From NCBI GenBank assembly GCA_902583415.1, contig CACHVW010000007.1:1-36014 (forward strand): a stretch of DNA of 36,014 bases, given 5' to 3'. The stretch is from an uncultured SAR116 cluster alpha proteobacterium. Lineage in GTDB: Bacteria; Pseudomonadota; Alphaproteobacteria; Puniceispirillales; Marisalimonadaceae. Positions 26,504 through 34,519 of the stretch are shown here, in pieces. Both the position numbers and the translations under genes were made by a program. The notes below the pieces were generated by a model, which worked only from the letters and a program-made list of their open reading frames with translations, was not told the DNA's origin and did no database searches. Position 1 is the first letter of the stretch, and each line of letters begins with the position of its first letter.

Positions 26504-28321
26504 TTAATCATTAATTAAATTTAGACCTGCACCACTTTCAGCGCTAATTGCGTTTTTTCTTAAAAGTGAAAATAAATTCCTTCCGAAACCTACATTAGAG
26601 GCTTTCCTAAGCTTATAATTTTTTCTATCTGAAAAATCTTCATTAAGGTTAAGTTTCCCAATATTAGCATCAATTTCTATTTTATCTCCGTCTTGAATTT
26701 TTGAAATTGTACCACCATCAATAGCTTCTGGTGTAACATGAATTGCAGAAAGAACTTTTCCAGAAGCTCCAGACATTCGTCCATCAGTAACCAAAGCTAC
26801 TTTAAATCCCATATCTTGAATATTAGAGAGAATAGGTGTTAATGCGTGTAGTTCTGGCATACCATTGGCCTTGGGTCCTTGAAACCTAACAACAACTACA
26901 ACATCTCTATTCAAAAGACCTTTATGATATGCTTCTTTTACATCTTCTTGGTTTTTAAAAACCATTGCAGGAGCAACTATTCTATAATGTTCAGGTTTTA
27001 CAGCGGATATTTTAATAACCCCCTTACCAAGATTACCTTTTAACATTTTTAACCCACCATTTTTTTGATGTGGATCTTTTACTCTTCTTAATATCTTATC
27101 ATCATATGATTTTGATTTTTCTTTATGCCAAACTAATTCAGAATCTTTTAAATTTGCTTCTGAAACATAATCAAACAAATTTTTTCCCCAAATAGTTTTA
27201 GCAGATCCATCTAATAAACCTTCATCTAATAGTTCTCCAATTATAAAGCTCATTCCACCAGCAGCATGAAATTGATTTATATCAGCACTTCCATTTGGGT
27301 AAACTTTTGCTAATAAGGGAATTATTTTTGACAAATCTTCAAAATCTTCCCACAACAACTTTATTCCTGCAGCAGCTGCCATAGCTGGAAGATGCAACGT
27401 ATGATTAGTTGATCCGCCAGTTGCAAGCAAACCAATTATAGCATTTACAAAGCTTCTCTCATCTATAATTTTTCCAATGGGTCTTATATCTTGGCCCTTT
27501 CTTGAAATAAGAATTGCTTGTTGTGTTGCAGCAATATTGTATGCGTTTCTTAAATCACTATGAGGATGAATAAAAGCAGCACCAGGTAAATGCAAACCCA
27601 TGATTTCCATAAGCATCTGATTTGAGTTTGCTGTCCCATAAAAAGTGCATGTACCTTCTCCATGATAGGATGAAATTTCAGCTTTTAATAATTCTTCTCT
27701 TGAAGCTTCACCTTTTGCAAAGGCTTTTCTAACTCGGGCTTTTTCTTCATTAGGAATTCCAGATGACATTGGTCCAGCTGGAATGAAAATAATTGGCAAA
27801 TGTCCAAAAGAAAGAGCTCCAATAAAAAGTCCAGGTACAATTTTATCACAAACACCTAAACATAATGCTGCATCATAAACCCCGTGACTTAGTGAAACTG
27901 CTGTTGACATTGCAATTACATCTCTTGACATAAGAGATAGTTCCATCGCAGGTCTACCTTGTGTAATACCGTCACACATCGCTGGTACACCACCTGCCAT
28001 CTGGGCTGTTGCACCAAATTGATTTGCTGCAGCTTTAATTATTTTTGGAAAATTTTCTAACGGTTTATGAGCAGAAAGCATATCATTATAAGCTGATACA
28101 ATGCCGATATTTGGTTTAGTATTAAGTAAAATTGAGTCTTTTTCTGTTGATGGTGAGCCAGCTACCACATGTGCCATGTTAGAACATGCAATTGAACCTC
28201 TGTCGTTATCATTATCATCTTCCATAGCAACGACATTATCCAAATATCGTTTTCTATAATATTTACTTCTATCTATTATTCTGTTGGTCACTTCAATGAT
28301 TTTACTATTTAATTTAGTCAT
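26504..28321 (-). CDS. edd: 6-phosphogluconate dehydratase
   Basis: A 605-residue IlvD/EDD-family dehydratase that turns 6-phosphogluconate into KDPG. The N-terminal region ARGSIACSNMAH-like segment (43-52), NIGIVSAYNDMLSAHKP and CDGITQGRPAMELSLMSRD are specific for the Edd branch, and iron-sulfur ligands are expected among C154/C158 (LCLGVCDK) and C225 (GEGTCTFYGTANSNQM). Length equals that of typical Edd. Its ATG overlaps the end of pgl by 8 bases, so it is the third gene of a zwf-pgl-edd operon. Together with eda at 6996-7616 the Entner-Doudoroff set is complete in this window. It differs clearly from the sugar-acid dehydratase XylD at 1165-2946. Confidence 0.95.
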   Translation of the reverse strand: MTKLNSKIIEVTNRIIDRSKYYRKRYLDNVVAMEDDNDNDRGSIACSNMAHVVAGSPSTEKDSILLNTKPNIGIVSAYNDMLSAHKPLENFPKIIKAAANQFGATAQMAGGVPAMCDGITQGRPAMELSLMSRDVIAMSTAVSLSHGVYDAALCLGVCDKIVPGLFIGALSFGHLPIIFIPAGPMSSGIPNEEKARVRKAFAKGEASREELLKAEISSYHGEGTCTFYGTANSNQMLMEIMGLHLPGAAFIHPHSDLRNAYNIAATQQAILISRKGQDIRPIGKIIDERSFVNAIIGLLATGGSTNHTLHLPAMAAAAGIKLLWEDFEDLSKIIPLLAKVYPNGSADINQFHAAGGMSFIIGELLDEGLLDGSAKTIWGKNLFDYVSEANLKDSELVWHKEKSKSYDDKILRRVKDPHQKNGGLKMLKGNLGKGVIKISAVKPEHYRIVAPAMVFKNQEDVKEAYHKGLLNRDVVVVVRFQGPKANGMPELHALTPILSNIQDMGFKVALVTDGRMSGASGKVLSAIHVTPEAIDGGTISKIQDGDKIEIDANIGKLNLNEDFSDRKNYKLRKASNVGFGRNLFSLLRKNAISAESGAGLNLIND

Positions 28322-28934
28322 TTACTTTCTCTATAAAAAAATCTCTATTTCTATTTTTAATTAAATGATGAATTGGTAATTTCTTTTCTTTTTGAGCTTT
28401 CTCAAAAATATTTTGCTTAGCTTTTCCTTTAACTAATAAAATTATATTTAAACTTTCCATTATCAAAGATAAATTCATGGTTATTCTTGGTATTAAGGGA
28501 TTACCTTGAGGTGGTGTTATTAAAATTTTTGGACTTGCATTTAGATCAAAAGCTTCATTTTGGTTTATCATATCAGGAAACAAAGAAGCAAAATGTCCAT
28601 CTTCACCCATACCAAGTAGAGTGACATCAAAAGGTTTTTTGAATTCTGTATTTGATAAAAAATTTTCTGTAAGAGGAAAGAAATTAATATTTTGAGCTTT
28701 ATTTTTTATGAAATGATTATGTAACAATTTTTGGTTACTTTCTTTGTGATCAGGGTCAACTAATCTATCATCTACTAATGTTAGAAAAACTTTGGACCAG
28801 GATATATCAATATTTGATAATTCTTCATAAATACTAATTGGACTAGAACCACCAGATAATACTAAACTACCAGACCCTTCATTTTCTATAGAAGAATTTA
28901 ATCTATCAGAAATTAAATTAACAATACTCATCAT
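28314..28934 (-). CDS. pgl: 6-phosphogluconolactonase
   Basis: A 206-residue protein of the DevB/SOL-type lactonase family, which hydrolyses 6-phosphogluconolactone made by Zwf. Motifs are LVLSGGSSPISIYEEL near 23-38, the FLTLVDDRLVDPDHKESN region near 50-67 and LLGMGEDGHFASLFPD near 105-120, where the GxGxDGHxAS pattern lies at the active site. The length is slightly below the usual 220-260 residues, due to short loops. It starts with ATGATG overlapping the zwf stop by one base and overlaps edd at its end, so translation of all three is probably coupled. Confidence 0.93.
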   Translation of the reverse strand: MMSIVNLISDRLNSSIENEGSGSLVLSGGSSPISIYEELSNIDISWSKVFLTLVDDRLVDPDHKESNQKLLHNHFIKNKAQNINFFPLTENFLSNTEFKKPFDVTLLGMGEDGHFASLFPDMINQNEAFDLNASPKILITPPQGNPLIPRITMNLSLIMESLNIILLVKGKAKQNIFEKAQKEKKLPIHHLIKNRNRDFFIEKVND

Positions 28935-30370
28935 TATTCATCTTTAGGATCAAGCCATTGATGCCCTTCCAAAACTAAAATTTTATCTTCTGGGCCCATA
29001 GTACCAGTTCTATAGAGTTGAGTTTCTTGATTTTTTGCTATTTCTACAATTGGATCAATAAAATCCCAAGCAGCAAGCACTTCGTCAGATCTCATAAAAA
29101 GTGTTTGATTACCTCTAACAACATCCATTAAAAGTCTTTCGTAAGCATCAGGTAATCTGTCATCAAAAGTATCACCAAAGGACAGGTTGAGTTCTGAAGG
29201 AAAAAAGCGCATGCCACCTGGGCCAGGTGCCTTTGAAGTTAATTTTAGTTTAAGGCCTTCTTCGGGCTGTACTCTTATTATGAGTCTATTGGGCTCGTCA
29301 TGAGCATCTGCTGTAAATTTGGAAAAAATATCATGTGGTTTGTTTTTAAAGGTAATAATTATTTCACTTGCTCTAGTAGATAATTTTTTACCCGTTCTGA
29401 TATAAAATGGAACTCCAGCCCATCTCCAATTATTAATTAAAACTTTTAGAGATACAAAAGTTTCTGTATTTGAATTTTCTCCTAATTCATCTGAAAAACT
29501 TCTATATTGACCTGTCTGAATATCTTCTTCAGTTATTGGTTTGAGAGCTTTCAAAACCCGTAATTTTTCGTCTCTAAGTTGATCTGCTTCATAAAATGAA
29601 GGCGGTTCCATAGCAATTAAACATACAAGTTGTAAGAGATGATTTTGTAACATGTCCCTTATTGCACCATATTCATTATAATAAGAAATTCTATCTTCAA
29701 CACCAACTGTCTCAGAAACTGTAATTTGAACATTGTCTACATTTTTATTGTTCCATTGATTTTCAAAGAATGTGTTAGCAAACCTTAAAGCCATCAAATT
29801 TTGAACTGTTTCCTTACCTAAATAATGATCTATTCTATAAATTTGACTCTCTTTAAAAACGCTTGATATTTCATTGTTAATTTGTATAGCTGTTGCTTTA
29901 TTTTTGCCAATTGGTTTTTCAATTACAAGCCTACTTTGAGGAACATTTAAACCAGAGTCTCTTATGAATCTACAACTATTACCAAATAAGCTAGACGCTA
30001 TTGCTAAGTAAAATATTATGGGTCTATTTGGATCAAATTTTTCTTTTAAAATTTTAACCAATTCAAGATGACCATTACCAGAAATAACGTCTAGATCAAC
30101 AAATTTTATAATATTTAAAAAATCATCCCAGATTTTTTCATTATCAATAACTTTTTTTATAGCTTCATCACATTTGAATTTTAATACTGAAAAAAAATCA
30201 TCTTTAGATTTTATTTCTTTATCGCACAAAATTATATTTGAGTTTTCATCAATCTGCTTATCTAAAAATCTCCAAAATAAAGCTGGTAATATTTTATTTT
30301 TAGAGAGATTTCCTGTACCACCAACGATTATGAATTCACTTGGAACGATGTTAGATTTTTCTGGTATCAT
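28934..30370 (-). CDS. zwf: Glucose-6-phosphate 1-dehydrogenase
   Basis: A 478-residue enzyme oxidising glucose 6-phosphate to 6-phosphogluconolactone with NAD(P). The Rossmann motif GGTGNLSKNKILPALF lies at 17-32, EKPIG at 151-155 and the substrate signature RIDHYLGKE at 179-187 with the catalytic histidine region; PFYIRTGKK occurs in the C-terminal domain. The second residue of the nucleotide loop is Gly-Thr-Gly rather than the common Ala-Ser-Gly, a minor variant. It is first in the operon; the promoter must lie in the 126-base AT-rich gap shared with the divergent YihU-like gene. That shared gap may link central sugar oxidation to the neighbouring cluster. Confidence 0.95.
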   Translation of the reverse strand: MIPEKSNIVPSEFIIVGGTGNLSKNKILPALFWRFLDKQIDENSNIILCDKEIKSKDDFFSVLKFKCDEAIKKVIDNEKIWDDFLNIIKFVDLDVISGNGHLELVKILKEKFDPNRPIIFYLAIASSLFGNSCRFIRDSGLNVPQSRLVIEKPIGKNKATAIQINNEISSVFKESQIYRIDHYLGKETVQNLMALRFANTFFENQWNNKNVDNVQITVSETVGVEDRISYYNEYGAIRDMLQNHLLQLVCLIAMEPPSFYEADQLRDEKLRVLKALKPITEEDIQTGQYRSFSDELGENSNTETFVSLKVLINNWRWAGVPFYIRTGKKLSTRASEIIITFKNKPHDIFSKFTADAHDEPNRLIIRVQPEEGLKLKLTSKAPGPGGMRFFPSELNLSFGDTFDDRLPDAYERLLMDVVRGNQTLFMRSDEVLAAWDFIDPIVEIAKNQETQLYRTGTMGPEDKILVLEGHQWLDPKDE

Positions 30371-30384
30371 AATATCACTTTTGT

Positions 30385-30398
30385 TTATTTTAAAATAA
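30385..30398. promoter_or_regulatory. 14-bp perfect palindrome upstream of zwf
   Basis: TTATTTTAAAATAA is a perfect palindrome 15 to 28 bases upstream of the zwf start codon, within the divergent gap to the YihU-like gene. It consists only of A and T, so chance is a serious alternative; an operator role is a guess. Confidence 0.2.
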
Positions 30399-30496
30399 TT
30401 AATAAATACCTTAAATATTATAAATAATTGTAAATTAATGTTATTTAAGTTTAATGTTGATTAAATAATTAGCAATAAATTAGGGAGAAGCATTTT

Positions 30497-31405
30497 ATGA
30501 GTGAACCGATAGCTTTTATTGGTCTTGGCGCAATGGGAGGACCAATGGCTCTAAATATTATAAAAAAGGGAACAAATTTATCTGTTTATGACATAGAAAA
30601 AGAAAAGATGCAGCCCCACATCAAGTCAGGAGCTGTTCCAGGAAATAGTATTAGAGATACTGTTGAGGATGCAGAAATTATTGTAACAATGTTGCCATCT
30701 ACAGAAAATGTTAAATCCGTAATAACCGACCCTGATGGTGTTTTGTCATACATAAAGCCTGGATCGATTATATTAGATATGAGTACAATTGCACCAACAG
30801 GAACAGATGAAATATATGAAATATGCAAACAAAAAGATATTGATTTTATAGATGCTCCAGTTGGCAGGTTAGTAAGTCACGCAATCTCTGGTGATTCTCT
30901 TTTTATGGTAGGATGTGATAACGAGGAAGCTTTTAAAAAAATTGAACCATTACTTAATGCAATGGGAACCACTATTATAAGATGTGGGAAAGTTGGGTCA
31001 GGAATAAGAGCAAAAGTTGTTAATAATTTTCAAATACTAAGTATTGCTCAAATAACTGCTGAAGCCCTTACACTTGCTCAAAAAATTGGTTTAGATTTAA
31101 ATACATTTAAAGAAGTAAATGCTGGAACAACTGCTAATAATGGACAGTTCCATATTAATTTTTTATCAAAAGTACTTAAAAATGATATTGAACCAGGGTT
31201 TACAATTGATCTTGCTCACAAAGACATGGGGTTAGCAATTGAGACGGCAAATAGTTTTAGAGTTGGTTTACCAGTTGGTTCATCAGTCCAAGCAGTTTAT
31301 GGTCAAGCAAGATCCGGTAAATTTGCTAAAAAAGATTTTAGCGCATTACTTGATTATGCTTGCGAACTTGCTGAAGTTGATCCACCAAGAATTAAAAAAA
31401 GTTAA
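30497..31405 (+). CDS. YihU-like sulfolactaldehyde reductase homologue (3-hydroxyisobutyrate dehydrogenase superfamily)
   Basis: A 302-residue NAD(P)-dependent enzyme. The Rossmann motif is GLGAMG (9-14). In place of the usual DAPVSGG the substrate loop reads DAPVGR (119-124), the signature of E. coli YihU, which reduces 3-sulfolactaldehyde to 2,3-dihydroxypropane-1-sulfonate. R124 aligns with YihU R123, K173 with catalytic K171 and N176 with N174, but I180 replaces S178, one of the sulfonate-contacting residues as I recall. The C-terminal IDLAHKDMGLAIETAN and VYGQARSG also resemble YihU. GGGAG at 30483-30487 precedes the start. The adjacent ComDE-like decarboxylase strengthens a C3-sulfonate reading; a related hydroxyacid or tartronate-semialdehyde reductase remains possible. 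Confidence 0.72.
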   Translation: MSEPIAFIGLGAMGGPMALNIIKKGTNLSVYDIEKEKMQPHIKSGAVPGNSIRDTVEDAEIIVTMLPSTENVKSVITDPDGVLSYIKPGSIILDMSTIAPTGTDEIYEICKQKDIDFIDAPVGRLVSHAISGDSLFMVGCDNEEAFKKIEPLLNAMGTTIIRCGKVGSGIRAKVVNNFQILSIAQITAEALTLAQKIGLDLNTFKEVNAGTTANNGQFHINFLSKVLKNDIEPGFTIDLAHKDMGLAIETANSFRVGLPVGSSVQAVYGQARSGKFAKKDFSALLDYACELAEVDPPRIKKS

Positions 31406-31422
31406 TTGTCTGTCTTTTAAAT

Positions 31423-32196
31423 CTATACTACAGGACACAAACCACCATCTAAATTTATAGCAGTTCCTGTAATATATGAACTTCTTTTAGAAGATAGAAA
31501 TGCAACTAGGTTGGCGTAGTCAATTTCCTCACCAACCATACCCATAGGAACTTTTTTTGATAGTTCATTATAAAAGTCCTCAATACTTCCTGATCCAGCT
31601 CTACGTTCCCATTGAGCACTTTTAATTAGTCCAATACATATTGTGTTAACTCTTATTTGATCTTTTGCATATTGATTAGCAAGAGATTTTGTCAAGTTTA
31701 TACCAGCAGCTCTAGTAACAGTAGTTGGTAATGATCCAGCGTTAGGGGCTTTTCCGCCTCCAATTGTTGCATTTATTATAACTCCACCATTATTTGATTT
31801 CATATAAGGTATTGCTAAACGACACATTCTTATCGTAGACATTAATTTTAGATTTATATCATCTTCCCAATTTCTATCAGTCACATCTTCAAAAAGTGCA
31901 GCAGCCGATGCTCCAGCATTATTTACTAATACGTCAATTTTCTTAAACCTAGCGATAGTTTCCCCAACTAGTTTTTTACAATCTTCTGCAATACTTACAT
32001 CTGCTTTAATCGGGATAACTTCATTACCTGTTTTTTCTGTAATTATTTTAGCTTTTTCGTTTAAATAATCACCTCTTCTTCCACAAATTACAACATGTGC
32101 TTCTTCAGATGATAATAATTCAGCTGATGCGTAACCCAAACCATCACTTCCACCAGTGATTAATATTACTTTATCTTTTAGGCCTAAATCGTACAT
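31423..32196 (-). CDS. Atypical SDR lacking the catalytic Tyr-Lys pair
   Basis: A 257-residue short-chain dehydrogenase fold. The cofactor loop GGSDGLG (15-21), CGRR (38-41) favouring NADP, and NNAGAS (92-97) are intact. Where the YxxxK motif should be, the aligned sequence is T158-T-V-T-R162 (LPTTVTRAAGINLTK), so Tyr is Thr and Lys is Arg, and the upstream serine region reads NATIGGG. This combination recurs, as I recall, in a poorly described SDR subfamily of alphaproteobacteria. GGAG lies seven bases before the ATG. It is last in the minus-strand run from the decarboxylase, after a 22-base gap. It may be a reductase with another proton donor or not a redox enzyme at all. Confidence 0.85.
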   Translation of the reverse strand: MYDLGLKDKVILITGGSDGLGYASAELLSSEEAHVVICGRRGDYLNEKAKIITEKTGNEVIPIKADVSIAEDCKKLVGETIARFKKIDVLVNNAGASAAALFEDVTDRNWEDDINLKLMSTIRMCRLAIPYMKSNNGGVIINATIGGGKAPNAGSLPTTVTRAAGINLTKSLANQYAKDQIRVNTICIGLIKSAQWERRAGSGSIEDFYNELSKKVPMGMVGEEIDYANLVAFLSSKRSSYITGTAINLDGGLCPVV

Positions 32197-32218
32197 GTCA
32201 TTTCTCCAAATTTTATGA

Positions 32219-33262
32219 TTATATCTTAATTATACTATTTAATTTAGCTGACTCAAGAATTGAAAGTGCTACCTTAAGTGTTCTTTTTGCGTCAGAAGCA
32301 TTTGTAATGGGGTCCACTTTTTTATTAATCACATCAATGAAATGGTTGATTTGGGAAATGTAAGGATCCACTTCGTCGAAATCATAATTAAAGCTCTCTA
32401 ATTCACTTTTCCAATTGTCTCCATCATTTTTGTAACTCCAGAGCTTAAGATTTGGAAATTCTAATGAGCCTTGTGTACCAACTATTCTAAGATTATTTTC
32501 TTTAAGATGAGGCAAATATATATTTTCGCCCGTTCCAGTCTCCCAAGACCAAGGAGAAGTACCACTATCACTAATTAAAAAATTACCTATCAGCCCTTGT
32601 TCAAACTTCAAATTTGTAGAAATAATATCTTCTTTTTCAAAATTATTTATATTATTTGATGAGAATGCCGAAACCTCTGTAATTTCTCCAAATATAAATC
32701 TTAGATAATCGATGTCATGAATAAGATTAGTTATTACAGGACCAGCACTAATTTCTTTTCTCCATTCAGGTAAAAAATATTCTTCATCTTTTCTTAGCGC
32801 CCAAATTCCAGATACCCCAATAACTTTTCCAATTCTTTTTTCATGAATAATTTCTTTTGTTTTTAACACTGTTGGATTAAATTTTCTTTGATGACCAACT
32901 AAAACTGAACAATTATTTATTTGTGCAATCTTTTCAATTTGCTCCGCTTCAGATGATGTGGCTGAAATAGGTTTTTCAATCAAAACGTCTAATCCTAAAT
33001 TCAGTGCTGATATTGCATTTTCATGGTGCATAATAGTAGGTGTAGAAATAATTACGCCATCTACTTTAGTAGATTTTTTTAATTCATTAAGATCATCAAA
33101 TATTGATATTTTATTATAATTACAAAATGATCTTGCGTCTTTAGTTAAGTCTACTATTCCACATAGCTTCACATTATCTATTGTATCGATAGCCATTAAA
33201 TGGCGCTTACCAATAGTTCCTATGCCCATAATGGCAAGATTAATCATTTGATTAATTTGCAT
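32219..33262 (-). CDS. Gfo/Idh/MocA-family oxidoreductase
   Basis: A 347-residue NAD(P)-dependent dehydrogenase. The Rossmann domain has MGIGTIGKRHL (12-22), STPTIMHHENA and the family's EKPIS (about 96-100), whose lysine is catalytic in many members. The C-terminal domain has VGHQRKFNP and NLIHDIDYLRFIFGE with the conserved His/Asp pair. Members oxidise or reduce sugars, inositols and related polyols. The ATG overlaps the stop of the decarboxylase beta gene (TAATG), so it is translated from the same message. Its place directly behind a ComDE-like decarboxylase suggests action on a polyol or hydroxyacid feeding into or out of that step. The substrate is unknown. Confidence 0.85.
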   Translation of the reverse strand: MQINQMINLAIMGIGTIGKRHLMAIDTIDNVKLCGIVDLTKDARSFCNYNKISIFDDLNELKKSTKVDGVIISTPTIMHHENAISALNLGLDVLIEKPISATSSEAEQIEKIAQINNCSVLVGHQRKFNPTVLKTKEIIHEKRIGKVIGVSGIWALRKDEEYFLPEWRKEISAGPVITNLIHDIDYLRFIFGEITEVSAFSSNNINNFEKEDIISTNLKFEQGLIGNFLISDSGTSPWSWETGTGENIYLPHLKENNLRIVGTQGSLEFPNLKLWSYKNDGDNWKSELESFNYDFDEVDPYISQINHFIDVINKKVDPITNASDAKRTLKVALSILESAKLNSIIKI

Positions 33263-33831
33263 TATGATTTAAGAGTGCTCATAAATCTATTTATTGAAAC
33301 CGATCCATCAAATGAATGTGGGAAGATCAATGGTGTTGCCTTTGCTTGACATTTTGCAACAACAAGTGAAGGACCTTCTTCTTCATAAATAGTTTTTATT
33401 AACCTATCATAATCTTTTTCATTTTTTATTGTATAAGAGTTAGAGATCCCTGATCCTTTAGCTACAATTTCAAGATCTGTTTTTCCAGCAGTTGCGGTAG
33501 GTTGACTTCCTGTTTCAACATAAGATTCATTGTCCATAACCACAATAGTAAGGTTCGCAACTGGATGATTTGCGACTGTAGCAATTGAACCAAGACTCAT
33601 TAAAGTATCTCCATCTCCAGTAAACAAAAGAATTCTTAAATCCGGTTGTGCCATAGCTAAACCTAACGCAAAAGGTATTGCCTGCCCCATTGCTCCAATA
33701 AAACCAAAATTCGCTTTATCATCCCCGCCAGACATTAAATCCCATGTTGAAGTTCCAAGGCCACTTACAACTCTAAGGTTTGTTTGTCTGTTTTTTAAAA
33801 TTTTTTGAACAAAAGGTCTTCTTTCAATCAT
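33262..33831 (-). CDS. TPP-dependent decarboxylase, beta subunit (ComE / phosphonopyruvate decarboxylase-like)
   Basis: A 189-residue protein equal to the C-terminal, pyrophosphate-binding half of TPP enzymes. The TPP motif runs from G72-D73-G74 to N101 with exactly 26 residues between (GDGDTLMSL ... VVMDNESY). FGFIGAMGQAIPFALGLA precedes it, and VETGSQPTATAGKTDLEIVA follows, as in sulfopyruvate and phosphonopyruvate decarboxylases. It begins 5 bases after the alpha-subunit gene, and the two together would form an active decarboxylase. In methanogens ComDE makes sulfoacetaldehyde from sulfopyruvate for coenzyme M; in marine bacteria homologues serve sulfolactate and DHPS breakdown. Phosphonopyruvate, or another 3-substituted pyruvate, is not excluded. 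Confidence 0.8.
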   Translation of the reverse strand: MIERRPFVQKILKNRQTNLRVVSGLGTSTWDLMSGGDDKANFGFIGAMGQAIPFALGLAMAQPDLRILLFTGDGDTLMSLGSIATVANHPVANLTIVVMDNESYVETGSQPTATAGKTDLEIVAKGSGISNSYTIKNEKDYDRLIKTIYEEEGPSLVVAKCQAKATPLIFPHSFDGSVSINRFMSTLKS

Positions 33832-33836
33832 AATAT

Positions 33837-34364
33837 TTATCCATTTTTAAATTGTTTTGCACCAATCATTTTTTGAGACAACAAAACTGCTGCAGAACGA
33901 TTGGTATTAAAAGCAAATCTTGCTGCAGCATCTACTGTTGACCCGACTTCTTCTTTATAATCAGCTCTAAAAACTTTAACGTCCATTGCTTCCAAAACTT
34001 TTGGGGTTCCTAAACCCATGGGAACTTGCCACGGAACGAATTCTCCCCATTCACCTCTCATAGAAACTAAAGTTAAGAATGGGATTCTACATATATTTGG
34101 TAAAGCAAGAGCATTTATACAATTTCCTACACCACTTGACTGCATTAGCAATGCACTTTTTCTACCTCCAGCAAATGCGCCACAAGATAAACCAACTCCG
34201 TCTTGTTCAGTTGTAAGTGTTACAACATCAATTTCATTATCTTTTTCACAGAGATTAATAAGAGGTGTATGTCCAGCATCAGGAACATGAGAAACCATCG
34301 TAATATCTAATTCTTTGAAAACTTTGTAAATATCATTACGCCAGTCTTTAATCGCACCCTCCAT
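33837..34364 (-). CDS. TPP-dependent decarboxylase, alpha subunit (ComD-like)
   Basis: A 175-residue protein equal to the N-terminal, pyrimidine-binding half of TPP enzymes. HVPDAGHTPLINLCE (26-40) and LTTEQDGVGLSCGAFAGG (50-67) include the glutamate E53 that activates the cofactor, and ALLMQSSGVGNCINAL, VSMRGEWGEFVPWQVPMG follow. These stretches are those of ComD-type alpha subunits. It is the first gene of a minus-strand run alpha, beta, Gfo/Idh, SDR. The usual Shine-Dalgarno sequence is missing before the ATG; instead GGAGGG overlaps the first codons (34357-34362), leaving the true start uncertain. The gene is divergent from a second atypical SDR across a 155-base gap with a perfect palindrome. 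Confidence 0.8.
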   Translation of the reverse strand: MEGAIKDWRNDIYKVFKELDITMVSHVPDAGHTPLINLCEKDNEIDVVTLTTEQDGVGLSCGAFAGGRKSALLMQSSGVGNCINALALPNICRIPFLTLVSMRGEWGEFVPWQVPMGLGTPKVLEAMDVKVFRADYKEEVGSTVDAAARFAFNTNRSAAVLLSQKMIGAKQFKNG

Positions 34365-34427
34365 AGTTTAATCCGTTTGTTTGTAATGAGGATAATGTTA
34401 ATTTGTAATTAAAAAAATTCAAGTTTA

Positions 34428-34439
34428 TACATTAATGTA
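34428..34439. promoter_or_regulatory. 12-bp palindrome TACATTAATGTA with nearby ATGTA repeats, candidate operator
   Basis: The divergent gap between the decarboxylase operon and the second SDR contains the perfect palindrome TACATTAATGTA. Two more ATGTA half-sites follow at 34442-34446 and 34452-34456. It lies about 64 bases upstream of the alpha-subunit start and 80 bases upstream of the SDR start, a sensible position for control of both. The regulator would have to be encoded outside this window. Confidence 0.4.
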
Positions 34440-34519
34440 GTATGTAAAATTATGTAACTGTTTTTTCGTAGAATTTTTAGAAATCGTTTTAACAATTTAC
34501 TTATAGGGAATAATTTTAA

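Noticed and set aside
26500-26511. The 12-bp palindrome ATGATTAATCAT as a terminator or operator
   Set aside because: It lies at a convergent gene junction, has only two G-C pairs and no U-tract, and short AT palindromes are expected by chance here.
26504-31405. A sulfo-Entner-Doudoroff cluster formed by zwf, pgl, edd and the YihU-like gene
   Set aside because: Zwf, Pgl and Edd carry the canonical signatures for phosphorylated glucose, and known sulfo-ED uses an SDR, an SMP-30 lactonase and a KDSG aldolase, none of which is seen beside them.
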